A DNA stretch of 64,000 nucleotides, from contig CM074695.1 of assembly GCA_037367355.1 (NCBI GenBank), forward strand, positions 1,860,001-1,924,000. The letters run 5' to 3'. Below are positions 44,568 through 55,735 of this stretch, one piece after another. The notes beneath the pieces are model-generated. The model made no database searches and was not told the DNA's origin. It was given only the letters and a program-made list of their open reading frames with translations. The first letter of the stretch is position 1. Each line of letters opens with the position of its first letter. This stretch comes from Neoscytalidium dimidiatum (taxonomy: Eukaryota; Ascomycota; Dothideomycetes; Botryosphaeriales; Botryosphaeriaceae). Made by a program: the position numbers and the translations under genes.

Positions 44568-46600
44568 TTATGGAGGAGATGGACGCGTGTGTGCCGCGGC
44601 AGGCTGAAGTGAGCTCGGCGCCCAGATGTCGTGCATCCGCGATGGAGAGTCGTTGTGCTCACTCCTGCCCGTTGTGACGCTGTGCGTTTCCACATCGCTC
44701 ACATAGCTATCCATCCAGTCAGCGACATGAAACCCGGATCCATGAAAAATGCACGCCAGAACCTCATGACATACCGGAGCCAGGTGTTGTAGAAGATATC
44801 CTCCTTGATGGTTTGGAACGCCCTATCGAAGACAGACAAGCTGAAGCCCTTCGGAATTTTCTCGCAATCCTCATCGTCATCACTGCCACAGAGATAACGC
44901 AGGTTGTTCTTGTCGAAAGCCTCCATGTTCTGGCTTCGTGATGCAGTCTCATTTTTCTCCCATGGCGTGACTTGCTCCTGCTCGGAAAAAAAGTTGCATC
45001 CATCCCCAGGCAGCTCGTGGGCTATGACGTCGTCAAAGTACTTGGCAATTTCCTTGTAAATTCTGCTGTCGACATTGACGGTCATCCGGGAGGTCACTGG
45101 GTTGATGAAAGTAAAGAAGATGATAGCCGCGTCTTCGTACCGACTGCGCGAGTCAGCCGGTGTGAGCATCCTGTTGAGCCTGCCTGGGCCGGCCCAGTTG
45201 TTCTTCCAGTTGCGGACATAGACAAGGAAGTTGATCTCAGCTGCTGTGTAGTTGTGCTTGGCGGTCCAGGTTAGCAGCGGGTCAACGTTCCTGTCTAGAG
45301 CTTCTTCAAAAGCCGCCATGGAATAAAACTCTTTGTCGTTTCCCCGGATAGCGTCATTCTCCAAGGAGGAACTCCGATCGCCGAGCCGGAGCCTTTCCCT
45401 CAAATTCATTATGCATATGCTGTTCTTTTCCACATCTAGGATTGGGAAGACAATTGATCCCATTTGGATCGTAACAAGACCTGGAATAAACCTGGAAAGA
45501 TATCAGCAGCTTCTTTCTACCCTACACTATAAAGGTGGGACTCACCATCCTGCATGGGGAAACCAGCGGCTGATGGCAAGGATGCCTGGATCGTTCGAAC
45601 GAAGAAAGGTAATCCAAAGCGGAGTTCCGAATAATCTGAAGATATCAGCCTGCGTCTCAATCATGGCTCTCAAGCATCAACGTACCCGGCAATAAGGTTG
45701 ATTTTTGTTTGCAAAGACCAGTAGTGCGTGTCCCGGATGTTTTTGGCATGCCACAGCATGTACGGGCCCCATAACCAGCACATGAGGAGCTGAGAAATGA
45801 CTGTCGGCACCCTGCTCAAAGTCAGCTGAGTCTTCGTCGAGCAATTTGGTCTGGACGCACCATTCTCCATGCGGTCCCCGCTGGCAATTAATTTCTCCAG
45901 ACCACTCTCCGAATAATCCATAATGTTCATGAAAGTTGAAGGAGCCAAAGAACATGAACGAGCTGGACAGTATCGTAAAGACCCAAGTGCATACAACGAA
46001 GGCGCATGTCTTCCTAAGAAAATCCATCTTATTGAAGCGTTTCATGAACGCGAGTGGATGACGGTACCAGACAGGGACTTTGCACCTTGTGTTGAAAAGG
46101 GGCCTCATCAACAGCTCCTGCTGGGTTTGATAGTAGAAGATCAATCGGGCATTGGATACTGGAGTTGGTCAGCGAGCATCTTTGGCAAGAGATAAACACC
46201 AAGAAAATGCTGACTTACTCTGGTATAGGCCAATCCCAATAGGAAAGAGGGTGGTCGTGACCCAGAACTCAGACCTGCAGCCATACCAAAACCTGAGGGG
46301 ATAGACTAAGAAGACCAGGGTGAGGTAGATATGCAGCGAGGACACGGCCGCGGCCGTCAACCAGAATCCGCGGATGCGGACCGCATGAGTGTAGCGCTGG
46401 AAGTAGAGCAACATCATCCCGGTACAGACTACGAAAGTGTAGACTACGGCGATCGTGATCCAGATCTTCGATGGGACATCCAAAGCACTGCTGTCACGGT
46501 TACCGAACATCGACTGCTCGAAACCGACCGCCTCTTGGAATGAGGCCGGAGTCGGCGTCGATTTCTGCGCTGACATATCAGTGTAGCTTGATGTAGTCAT
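44568..46600 (-). CDS. Seven-transmembrane receptor with RGS domain (GprK-type)
   Basis: Exons on the minus strand: 46600-46219, 46158-45861, 45811-45686, 45635-45546, 45491-44775, 44706-44568; 583 aa. The first half has hydrophobic helices (WITIAVVYTFVVCTGMMLLY, HIYLTLVFLVYPLRF, TCAFVVCTWVFTILSSSFMF, SQLLMCWLWGPYMLW, TKINLIAGLFGTPLWITFL). After the last helix (FIPGLVTIQMGSIVFPIL) comes a cytoplasmic RGS domain from about residue 360: FYSMAAFEEALDRNVDPLLT, then AEINFLVYVRNWKNNW. RGS domains speed GTP hydrolysis on G-alpha subunits, so this is a receptor-RGS fusion of the fungal GprK class. The last intron (44774-44707) has a GCTGAC branch site; if it is retained the protein ends differently at 44699. 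Ligand unknown. Confidence 0.9.
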
Positions 46601-48591
46601 AGAACACGGGTCCTCGATTGGACGCAAGTGAAAAGTTTCTTGGGACGTACCGGGTACAAGTGATGAGGGAAATGCTCCATAGCGAGAAGAACTTGCCGGT
46701 GGCGGCAGGGAAGCGCAGCAGACGAGATGGTCCGACACCTCGATGGCTAATTGGAGGAAGGTGCCATGCGGGGTCACCGGGTGCAAAGGGAAGAGCAGAG
46801 GCGATGGGAAAGGAAAAGCTTGTTTGGGCGAGGAGGGCAAGTTGTTGGTGTAGATGCAGCAAGAGCGACCAAGAACAACACGCCACGCGCCAATGCGCGC
46901 CTTAGGAAATCGGCGGACAAAGCCATACCTCATCATTTCACTTTAAGCCCAGACGGGTTACAAGAGAGTATTCTCGTCTCTAGAAAGAATAGACACCCTA
47001 GCTATAAGTCTATTCGCTGCGGACATCTGCAAAACTTACGCTAAAAATCAGGCCAAGGCTCCGTTGTCGCGAGCAGACTTCGCCAAAAATTACACATTAT
47101 CCCAGTCAATCTCCCAGAATAGAATAGAACATCTTGTTTCAGAACACAAGTCGCCGAATAAAATCCGCAAAACCATGGATTCAGATGGTTGATTCGAGCA
47201 GCGCTTCGGGGAGTAATATCAAAGACGCTGCGCTGTCAATGCCTTGATACAGCACTCTCAGTCTTATCAAAGCAGGACAAACTTTAGTCGCGAAGAAATC
47301 TTAGCTTAGTTTATGCATGTTTCCACTCAATGTTGAACCACGACATTTCCACTTATCAGTCGCGACAGGGTTGTGCGCGACCGACTGAGTAATCATCTCA
47401 CCTTCCCAAGGCTGGTTTTGAAGAGCTTTTTTGTGGTCGTGACATTCTCCATTTTCTACATTGTGGTATGATCTGATGTAGGTTATCCTCTTAGAAGAAA
47501 ACATAGTGGTCTAAAAAATCTTTTTCCTACGTATACTTCGATTCTAAAATAAACTTTATCCATGTATCTTCGTCTTTTCAAGACTACGACACAGCGTTAC
47601 TCTTATAAAATATCTTGTTGACAATGTCTTTCGGGTATGCTTTATGACATATTGACCGCTGAGATTGTTGCCGGTGGTCTGTAAAGGATAAGAGAAAGCT
47701 GGCGAACGATTTGAAGCACGTCATGCATATTCAAATGCCGGCGTAATCACCGGCGGATTTCGGTCCACATGCGGCTAAATAATTGTCAGCAGCGGCCCGA
47801 GCCTTGTATGTTAAAAAAAAAAATTTCCTTCTGCGGTTACCAGCAGCGGTTGAAGCATAGGCAATTTTGTAGAAAATAGATTGAGGCCCCGCACTGGCAC
47901 CATCAAATTTTGGACGGGTCCCCGAGCATCCACAACAGGTGCTACTGTCAGCCCTATGTGTCGGCAAGGCACCCAAACAAGAGCCACCCTCCGTTTACCT
48001 AGCTGTCGCAAATGACGATAGCTTCTTTCGCCTCTCGTTGGCTACTCCCCGAGAATACGAGCTTGTGGAAGAGATCGGCGTTTGAGCGGCACAAGCAATG
48101 CGGGGGATGCGCGGTCAGGGAAATACACTTTGCCACTTCTGTACATGCATGGAAGGGGGCGGCAAATACGGAGTCTTTTCCGACGCAAGACATGCGAGTC
48201 AGTGGATATGTATTGTACCTCCAAGCTCGTATCATCGCCATATGCGAGCAGACGGAGCGGTTGAAACTAAATCAAGGGGTGGCATTTGGTTTCTTATAGT
48301 AAGAAATCCTCAATTGTCAAGACGGCCGTAGGAGAAAAAGTCTATTTGATTCAAAAGTAATTCGTTGAAAGTCAGCAATCTATAATTTTAGATCTTGAAG
48401 GTTGTCGAAGATTCGAAACCCTCGAAGACTAAAGAAACTCCAGGTTCGATAACGGGGCGTACAAAAGCAAGAAAAGCGAAAGCAGCTATTGGGGATATCT
48501 CAGAGTCGTGCAATCGTAATACGAACAACGCTTCAATTCCCTGCACAGAGAATCGAACCCAGTCCACCGCTCCGATGAGCTTCCTTCGTCT
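46601..48591. other. Intergenic, A/T-rich
   Basis: 2 kb between the receptor start and the GNAT 3' end. The first 330 bases carry the receptor leader. No protein family or RNA gene recognised. Confidence 0.5.
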
Positions 48592-49395
48592 CTACTCGCG
48601 CACCTTCAGCGTCAGCCACATGCCAACATGCATGATGCCCTCTTCATCCCATTCTCCCATCTTCTCGTCTTTGACAAAGCCGAACCGGCCCCAGAACTTC
48701 TCGAGCCAGCTCTGAGCATGAACGAGAGTGAGACCGTTCCAAGCCTCGAGATCTGCTTCACGTCCCTCAACTTTCGCTAGCTCTATTTCTTCAGGGCGCG
48801 GTGGGCTCAGAATCTGGTAGCTGTGCTGGGCAGCCCAGTCCAGCGCAGTGCGTACCAGCAGCGCGGCAAGCCCCAGCTTGCGGTATGCCGGGAGAACGGC
48901 AAGGCGGCCAAGCTTAATGTATGGCTCGACGGCAGAGGTGCCGTTCGCATGCGAGCCGGTGGGTGGTGCACGTAGAGAATTGTCTAGCTTGTGTGCGTCC
49001 GAGGGAGCAGGGTGCGAGGGGTGAGGCGGTGGCACGAGGCGAATGGTGCCAACGGCGACACGGTTAGCGGTCGGATCGCTTTGACGGCGCTCCTCCTGCG
49101 GCGATGGGGAGGCAGAATCACTGGTGGTGCCGTTGGACAGAGGCGAGGCGCCATTACTGCTAGACGTCCCAACCGATGCGTACACGACCCAGTGGAAGCT
49201 GCGTGGATCGTCATCGTCGAACTCGTTCTCGAGAGGCACATTTTGCTCCTCGACATAGACGCGCTCACGGACTGTCATGGCGTCCTTGAACGTTGTGGGA
49301 ATGTCGCGAGCCGGCTGGTCGGCGGCCAGCTTGGTGCGGTCGTACGAGGTGGCCAGCGAGGCGGTCGGCGGGAGGAAAGATATGAACTGCGACAT
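48592..49395 (-). CDS. GNAT-family N-acetyltransferase
   Basis: Single exon, 267 aa, ATG at 49395. The N-terminal part has AMTVRERVYVEEQNVPLENE, the opening strand-helix of GNAT enzymes related to bacterial ElaA-type acetyltransferases. The acetyl-CoA site (motif A) is IKLGRLAVLPAYRKLGLAAL with the R-x-x-G-x-A loop, followed by LVRTALDWAAQ. A low-complexity insert (Ser/Pro-rich, about residues 78-150) separates the two. The C-terminal LEKFWGRFGFVKDEKMGEWD with MHVGMWL completes the fold. It transfers an acetyl group from acetyl-CoA to an amine; the acceptor is unknown. Conserved in filamentous fungi as an uncharacterised acyltransferase. Confidence 0.85.
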   Translation of the reverse strand: MSQFISFLPPTASLATSYDRTKLAADQPARDIPTTFKDAMTVRERVYVEEQNVPLENEFDDDDPRSFHWVVYASVGTSSSNGASPLSNGTTSDSASPSPQEERRQSDPTANRVAVGTIRLVPPPHPSHPAPSDAHKLDNSLRAPPTGSHANGTSAVEPYIKLGRLAVLPAYRKLGLAALLVRTALDWAAQHSYQILSPPRPEEIELAKVEGREADLEAWNGLTLVHAQSWLEKFWGRFGFVKDEKMGEWDEEGIMHVGMWLTLKVRE

Positions 49396-50714
49396 GTTCG
49401 CGATTGAGGAGGTGGTTGAAGAGGGTGGTGAGGGATTTATCCTCGAGCGTGAGGATGATGGCTTGGCTGCGACAGCGGTGGAGGAGGCAACTCGTCGGCG
49501 ATGAAAAGTTTAGGTCGGCGTGGCACAGGCGCACGGGAACTCTGATGACTGTCGAAGGTCGGCGGATGGCAGGCCGCAGATGAGGCGCGATGGGCAGCCG
49601 GAGGCGTGGGTGAAAAGACGCAGTTGTTTGGGGATGGCAGGAGGAGGATTTATGGATTTATGCAGAATGGATCGAAGCCGGTATGCGGAAAGCGCGCATG
49701 GAGACATTTCGAGGCGGTGCAGGCGCGGAGACAGACCCTGGTGTCTGGGATACTTCGACTGCGACGAACGAACCATCGCATGCACACGTCAGGCTGATTC
49801 GCTGAGCCTCAGCGATCCGTCGACGCCGCTGAAACCCAGCCAGCAACGTGGGCAGCTCGCCGGACGCGGAGCAGCGGCGATTGGCAGTCCAAGCCGCACC
49901 ACCGCGTGTATGCACGTCAGCCCTGGTGGTGAACGAGGACGGCAAGCTCACGCACAGTGACGTCTGGGCGCAGTCCGGTTGCCGTCGGATGCGCTCCGGC
50001 TGCGCGACGAGCAGAGACCCTGAGAACAGCGCCAGCGGCCCGACTGAAGCATGGCAACACGGGCGATGCGATGTCGATGTTGCTGCTTTGGGACGTGCAA
50101 TTGCCCTGCACACAGCTCGCCCCTTACCGGTCGCCTCTGTCTGCGCAGATGCTGTTGTCGCCCGTCGCTCCAACGGCTCGCTACCCGCCCGCCGCCAGGG
50201 CGACAGTGCGGCCGCCCCCCGAGACACCGCGCGCCCGCATGACGCCAAAACCATCCACATCTTGGCTCAAAGAGGCATCTCTCGTGTTGCCATCGAGCCT
50301 CACCCGCAATCGTCACGAGCCAATGCAGGAACAGATCCCCACAATGAAACACCGCATGTACAGTACAATCGGCGATGGTTATGGCCGTTAAGATGGCCCT
50401 GACCGTCCCAGCCTCGCTAACAATTGACTATTCTGCTTGCTATCACTCTCCCGTTGCCGGGTGTGATACCGCTGTCACACACCTCTCCATTAGCCGCATC
50501 ATGCGACGCGTCTACAATGTCATTTCTGCCCTGTCACGCCAACAGACCAATCCACGGCACCGGACCACCCTCCATAAAGAAAAAGCAACGCACTTCGCCT
50601 CGCGCCGCTTCCCGCTCTACAGTCTCGCCACTTCCTGCTCTTTCACCATGTGTGATGAGATATTACGGGACAACCAATCTGCGATTCCTGTGAAATAGGA
50701 AGGCTCGTCAGTAT
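49396..50714. other. Intergenic, GC-rich
   Basis: 1.3 kb; mirrored open frames on both strands (49.5-50.4 kb) reflect base composition. No family recognised. It holds the GNAT promoter and the alcohol oxidase 3' region. Confidence 0.5.
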
Positions 50715-53038
50715 TCATTTGACCCAAAAATTTGCAAGACAGCGCGCACCCATTACGGTTACCATCGGGTTGACCCCACTGGCACTTGGAAAGACGCTGG
50801 CATCTGCAACGTACAACCCTTCAGTTCCCCAGACCTTGCCTTTTGGATCTACTACGCTCGTCCGCGACGAGGTGCCCATACGACATGTCCCCATTTGATG
50901 TGCACTGAGGAACATGGTCTCTGGCTGTGGGAATCCGTTCGTTTTGACCTCGGTGAGCCATTCTTGGAATTTCTTGTTATTAATACCTTCCAGGTCCTCT
51001 TCCCCCGTCTCTGCTTCCATGCGCTTGAACGAAGGGCATCCCGGAATCGTCGTGAATATCTCACTGGCTCCCGCAACGTACTGGAGCTTTGCAAGACCGA
51101 TGATTCCCTCCAGAATATTCTTCTTGTCGAACGAAGACAGTGGATACGACAAACGACAGCGTCCGTCCGTCGGGTCCGGGTAGACACGCCCAGTGTCGCG
51201 ATCGCGGGCCAACGAGATATATCCTACCATGTGCTTCATACGAGGCACGAACTCTTTGTACTCGAACCCGCCAGTCCACGGGGGAAGAGTGAGCCAGACC
51301 GATGGGAGCATGACGACGGCCTCCAATTTCGCACCGTGGCCCTTGCCGTCCAGGTTCTCGAATTCGTTGACAACAGCTGTCAGGATGCCTCCCTCCCACG
51401 GGTTTGTCCGCTCCTTGTGTACTGCCCCGAGGAAGGATACCGGGTGGAGATGAAGGTGCCGTCCAATGTTTGGGTTGTTGAGACCGGATCGCAGGAGCAG
51501 CAGAGGACTCTGCATGCTGCCACCAGCGACGATGACACGCTTAGCCTTGACGATCACTTCTCTCTGAACGAGCGGGTTTCCAGCAACGCCTCCGTGCTCA
51601 TCGCGAGACACCCACAGGCCGTTGACTCCCATCGCGACCTTCTTCCCTTTCTTCTCCTCGAACAAGACCTTCCGAACCTCAAAGCCTTCGATGAACTGTG
51701 CTCCGCAGCGTGCGGCATCGGGCAGGAAAGACACATGAGGCCCTTGTTTCTCGCACGATGCACAACCCATGCTGCAATAGCCACAGTAATGCTTCGCTCC
51801 CCCGCTATTCTGGGGTACAGCTTTGTGAGACCAACCTAACTTCCGTGCACCTTCAAGGAGATGATTATTCGTTGGATTGTGCTCGATGGGGTCAGTCGCA
51901 ACGCCCATTCGATCGCAAACGGCATCCAAAGACTTCTGGAATTCTGCTGAGGTGAAGAAGGGAAGGCCTTGATCTGCCCATTCTTGGCGGACAAATCCCT
52001 GGGTCTGCAGGGAAGCGGACCAGTTGACGAAACCGCCGCCGCCGAACGTTTGACCTGGTATTGTCAGTGTCTTGCAGGCACACCTCGAAATTGGTCGTCT
52101 TCTGACTGCGGAACTTACCAGCAGCCACGTTTACGGAGCTCTCATCGGAAATGATAAAGCCACCATTCATGAAAAGATGCGAGTAACCTTCGGTCTCCTT
52201 CATTGGGAGATGTTCAGGAGGCCAGTAGTACGACTTTTCGGCCACGATGACCCGATGGCCGGCTTCAGCGAGATTCTTTGCACAGACTCCCGCTCCACAC
52301 CCACTTCCAACAATGACGACGTCTGTCTCTATTGTCTCCGGGCCATCTCCAGGGGGTATCCGGATAAATTCGAAGTCAAAACCTTTACCAACGGATCCAT
52401 GGATTGGAACACGTGGAAATCCTAGGACGCGTCCCAGAGTCACGCTAGACTTTGCCCAGTTCTGCTTGACCAATGTTGTTAAGAGCCTATTCAACTGACG
52501 GAATATTGGCGTTCTCGCTGTTCTCCAGCTCTGAATGATCGCTATTCGAACATTGACGGGCTGTTCGGCAAATGGGGTCGAATACCCCGTCATAACTAGC
52601 GCACCTGGCCGCGTGCTGGAATTCAATTAGCTCGCTGCAAGTGATTCCAGCACTCTTCACTTACTCGAGGATATTCAATACCATCAGCAATTGCTTCCTG
52701 ACGTCCGTCGGAATGTACTGGGCCATTAAGCGGCGTATGCTGTCGCGGAAGGCCGGGCATGCCGATGGAGTCTCCGTGAGGTAGTCCACGGCAAGCTGTG
52801 GATCGACGTCTGGACCGGCGAGCTGCTGTACATTAGCAAGCGCTGTAGCATAGTCATTCGCATCGACTACGAGCTGGCTGGAAGGTTGGGCAGTGGCGGA
52901 CGGCGCTATTGACGGCACCACGGCGTCGGCGAAAGCAAGGAGCGTGGTCCACTGCGATGGTGATAGAGGATCTTCGCCCGCCAGTGGCGGCAATGGGCTT
53001 TCCTTGACCGCGACGGTTCCTGCAGAGGACGTTGCCAT
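50715..53038 (-). CDS. Long-chain fatty alcohol oxidase (GMC oxidoreductase)
   Basis: Exons on the minus strand: 53038-52665, 52615-52119, 52054-50715; 736 aa. An alpha-helical N-terminal region (QWTTLLAFADAVVPSIAPS, then RRLMAQYIPTDVRKQL) is typical of long-chain alcohol oxidases. The FAD dinucleotide fold is TDVVIVGSGCGAGVCAKNLA with GHRVIVAEKSYYW, the flavin contact region follows intron 2 as GQTFGGGGFVNWSASLQ, the GMC signature-like block is AGGSMQSPLLLLRSGL, and the C-terminal active-site end is SAHQMGTCRMGTSS, then DASVFPSASGVNPMVTVMG. A Cys-rich patch (HYCGYCSMGCASC) matches the family. It oxidises long-chain alcohols to aldehydes with O2, making H2O2, in omega-oxidation of alkanes and fatty acids, probably at peroxisomes or the ER. 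Length agrees with family members. Confidence 0.93.
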
Positions 53039-54503
53039 CACGAAGGGAGAGCAATCGGAATGCGGCAGCAATACAAAGACGAAAGGCACGCTGTGCACGA
53101 GAACAACCAGCACGACCAGACGAGGAGACGCGAAATTGATGTCTGTTGCATTCAGGGCGCAGCCCGCAGTTGCAGGGCCAGCCGGGCGGCTATGTAAGGG
53201 GACTACGTTGCATGTTCCCCGCGTTTTCACGGGACGAATGCTCCAGGCGACGGCGGTCGCGCTTGGAGTCGCGACAGATGCCGAGGAAGACGCGCCTGGA
53301 GATCTTCCAAAACACGCGCCAGAAGTAGCGGGCGTGTTTGCGGGAGCGCAGGAGACGACTTGGCATGTTTGCCGCCGGGCGACTGGGAGCCGCTGGGTAG
53401 CAGCAGGGCGAAGGGCGAAGGCGAGCGGCGCACGTGCGGCGGCAGCGTAAAGGCGCCGCCGGGCCAATCAGAAGTAAGCGATAAGAGAGATGAGGTAAAA
53501 GCAATACGGGCAGCGATGCAGGGGTTTCGCGCCGGCTCAAACGCAAGCCAAGCAGCCGGCGACCGCGGAGGGTACTGGGGTCGCAGGGAGCCTGATTGTC
53601 GATGGGTCGGCGTCCGCTTGCCACCACGCCGGCGGCGGGCGCAGAGGGCGGCAGTCGAGAGGGAGTCGACGATGGTTCTGCGGCGCGCGCTACGCAGTGG
53701 TGGTGGAGGGCAGCGCAGCGTGCTCGGCTCTTACTTACGCACGCACGCATGCTGTAGCCGGCGCAGCAGCTGGAAGCAGATCCGGCACGGTGGGCGGAGA
53801 GATATGCGATGGACACGCTTGCCCAATCCAGCACAGCCTTTAGTGATTGCGGCGGCCGTGCACGCTCGGGTCTGCGCTCGGCGACGCTTCGTGGATGGGG
53901 CCCGTGGCTAACGGCAACGGCTTCGAGGGCATCGTCAGCCTCCCTTCACGGCGCGACGGCACTATTCTGCGACCGTCCTCCCTCTTATTAGAATCGCCGC
54001 CATGCCGTGCAGCTCCGCCTGCTCCCCATAAACGACGACAGATAGTGTTGCTGCTTTTGCTCCCAGTCCTCTGCTTGTGCGACCTCCGGCACCCAGCTGC
54101 CCCGTCCCCGTCCAATCGCCCGCCTCCTCTGTATCGTATCGCCGTTTGGCAGCCCTCTCTTATCGTCGCATCCGCAACAGCGCGCTGCGCCGATCAGCCA
54201 ACTCGCTCCCGCAGGCAGCAAACAAGCTTCACCTATCTCTCACCGCGTCCGGGGTCTGCAGACCGCTTTCTGGCCTCACGTCCTACTTCAGTTCTGGTGC
54301 TTCTCGCTGCTCTGCGCCGCGCCCAGCCCGCAACACTCCCACGCACGCGACCACTACCACCCAGCACTCTCAACAACACCCGCCACCGCGCACAGCCGCA
54401 CCTCTCCCGCCGCCGTCCACCGCTCTCCCATTCATCTACTCCGCCGACCGCCTTTACCCACTCCGTACCTTACCACCACCACCGCTTCCTGAACACCGTC
54501 ACG
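53039..54503. other. Divergent intergenic region and long leader
   Basis: 1.5 kb between the alcohol oxidase and the FYVE gene. An in-frame ATG at 53895 would add 203 low-complexity residues to the FYVE protein, but the sequence looks like C/T-rich leader rather than protein. No other gene seen. Confidence 0.5.
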
Positions 54504-55735
54504 ATGGCCACGGGGATTCCGACCGCAACGAACTTCATGCCGAACGCTTTCCAGCAGCCGCAGTACCCTTACCGGGGCGGTGTACAATACAACCCTTATT
54601 CTCCCACGCACTCGGGTGCTGCGACGCCTACAAATGTCTCTCCCACGCAAATACCACAGCATCTGGCTGCCCATACGCGCCAGCTGCGTCCTCCAAAATG
54701 CCCCATGTACGTTCCCGCAGCCCTGAGGCCGACCGAAAGGCCACAGCGCTCCTCGCCTCCCAAAGGCAGCGGCATCTCGTCACCGGTCGAGAGCACGTCG
54801 ACTAGCTTCAACCGACGGGGAACCGCGGATAGCTTCGGCTCAACATACTCGGAGATTCAGAGGATCGCGAGCGACGAGGGCAGCGCAATAGGACCGGTGA
54901 CTGGACCGCCGTCGAGGAATCACTGGAAGGTACGTTATTTTAGATCTGTCTGCTTAGTCTTCGGTCGCGATGATCCCTACCTTCACCATCCCCCCTTCTT
55001 CGCCGCCTGGGCTTGGCGAGCTCCGGCTCTTACCAGAGAGGTGTCCAAGGGAACGACATGCACAAAAGGACATGGGCAGGAGGATTTTATCAAGTGGATG
55101 TGGTGCATACCTTGATGGCTGCGCCATAGCAGTGCGCAGTTTACTCCTTTCATTGCGCCATCGTCTGCGAGTGAGCTCGTGGAACGGGCTTTCCCGCTTT
55201 CCGCTAGTAGCGCGCATATGCATGTCCCAAACGTATCCCTTGCGACACCACGATGCTTCCACTCGCACATCTATTTCTCCAGCAAGGCAGAGGTTGAACA
55301 ATATGCTAATATTAGCTCCAGTCCAACGATGAGACGGATAAGTGCAACGCCTTTGGGTGCGGAAGAGTCTTCTCGATGTTCTGCCGGCGGCATCACTGCC
55401 GTCGTTGTGGCGACATCTTCTGCTACGAGCACTCCTCCCACGAGATCAAGCTCGACCAAGATGCGCTTTTCCATCCTAGCGGGACGCTGTCTCGTGCTTG
55501 CGACAACTGCTGGTCCGCGTACCGACAATGGGAGGCGGCACGCAAGAGCCGCACCAACTCGGCCAGCTCGCAGGGCAGCGGCAGCACAGTTGGGGAACTG
55601 GTACAGGCGCGTGCAGAGCCTCAGGGTCTGCTGCTTCCCCAGCCACGCGGTGTGGCGCAGGCCCAAGCGCAAACCCACAAAGTTGGCAGCTATGTGGGCA
55701 GCGTGCCCCGCGATTGGAACTGGAGCACGTTCTAA
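54504..55735 (+). CDS. FYVE zinc-finger protein
   Basis: Exons 54504-54929 and 55322-55735; 279 aa. The N-terminal half is disordered (Pro/Gln/Ser-rich, starting MATGIPTATNF). The C-terminal half carries a FYVE finger whose first element NHWK lies at the end of exon 1: NDETDKCNAFGCGRVFSMF, the basic signature RRHHCRRCGDIFC, and RACDNCWSAY; eight zinc ligands can be counted. FYVE domains bind phosphatidylinositol 3-phosphate on endosomes, so this is likely an endosomal membrane-traffic protein of the type with a FYVE domain near the C-terminus. The intron is long (392 nt). The acceptor could also be six bases upstream (both in frame). Family call is firm; function beyond PI3P binding is inferred. 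Confidence 0.88.

Noticed and set aside
48425..48445. GGTTCGAT as a tRNA B-box
   Set aside because: No matching A-box or cloverleaf arms at a suitable distance.
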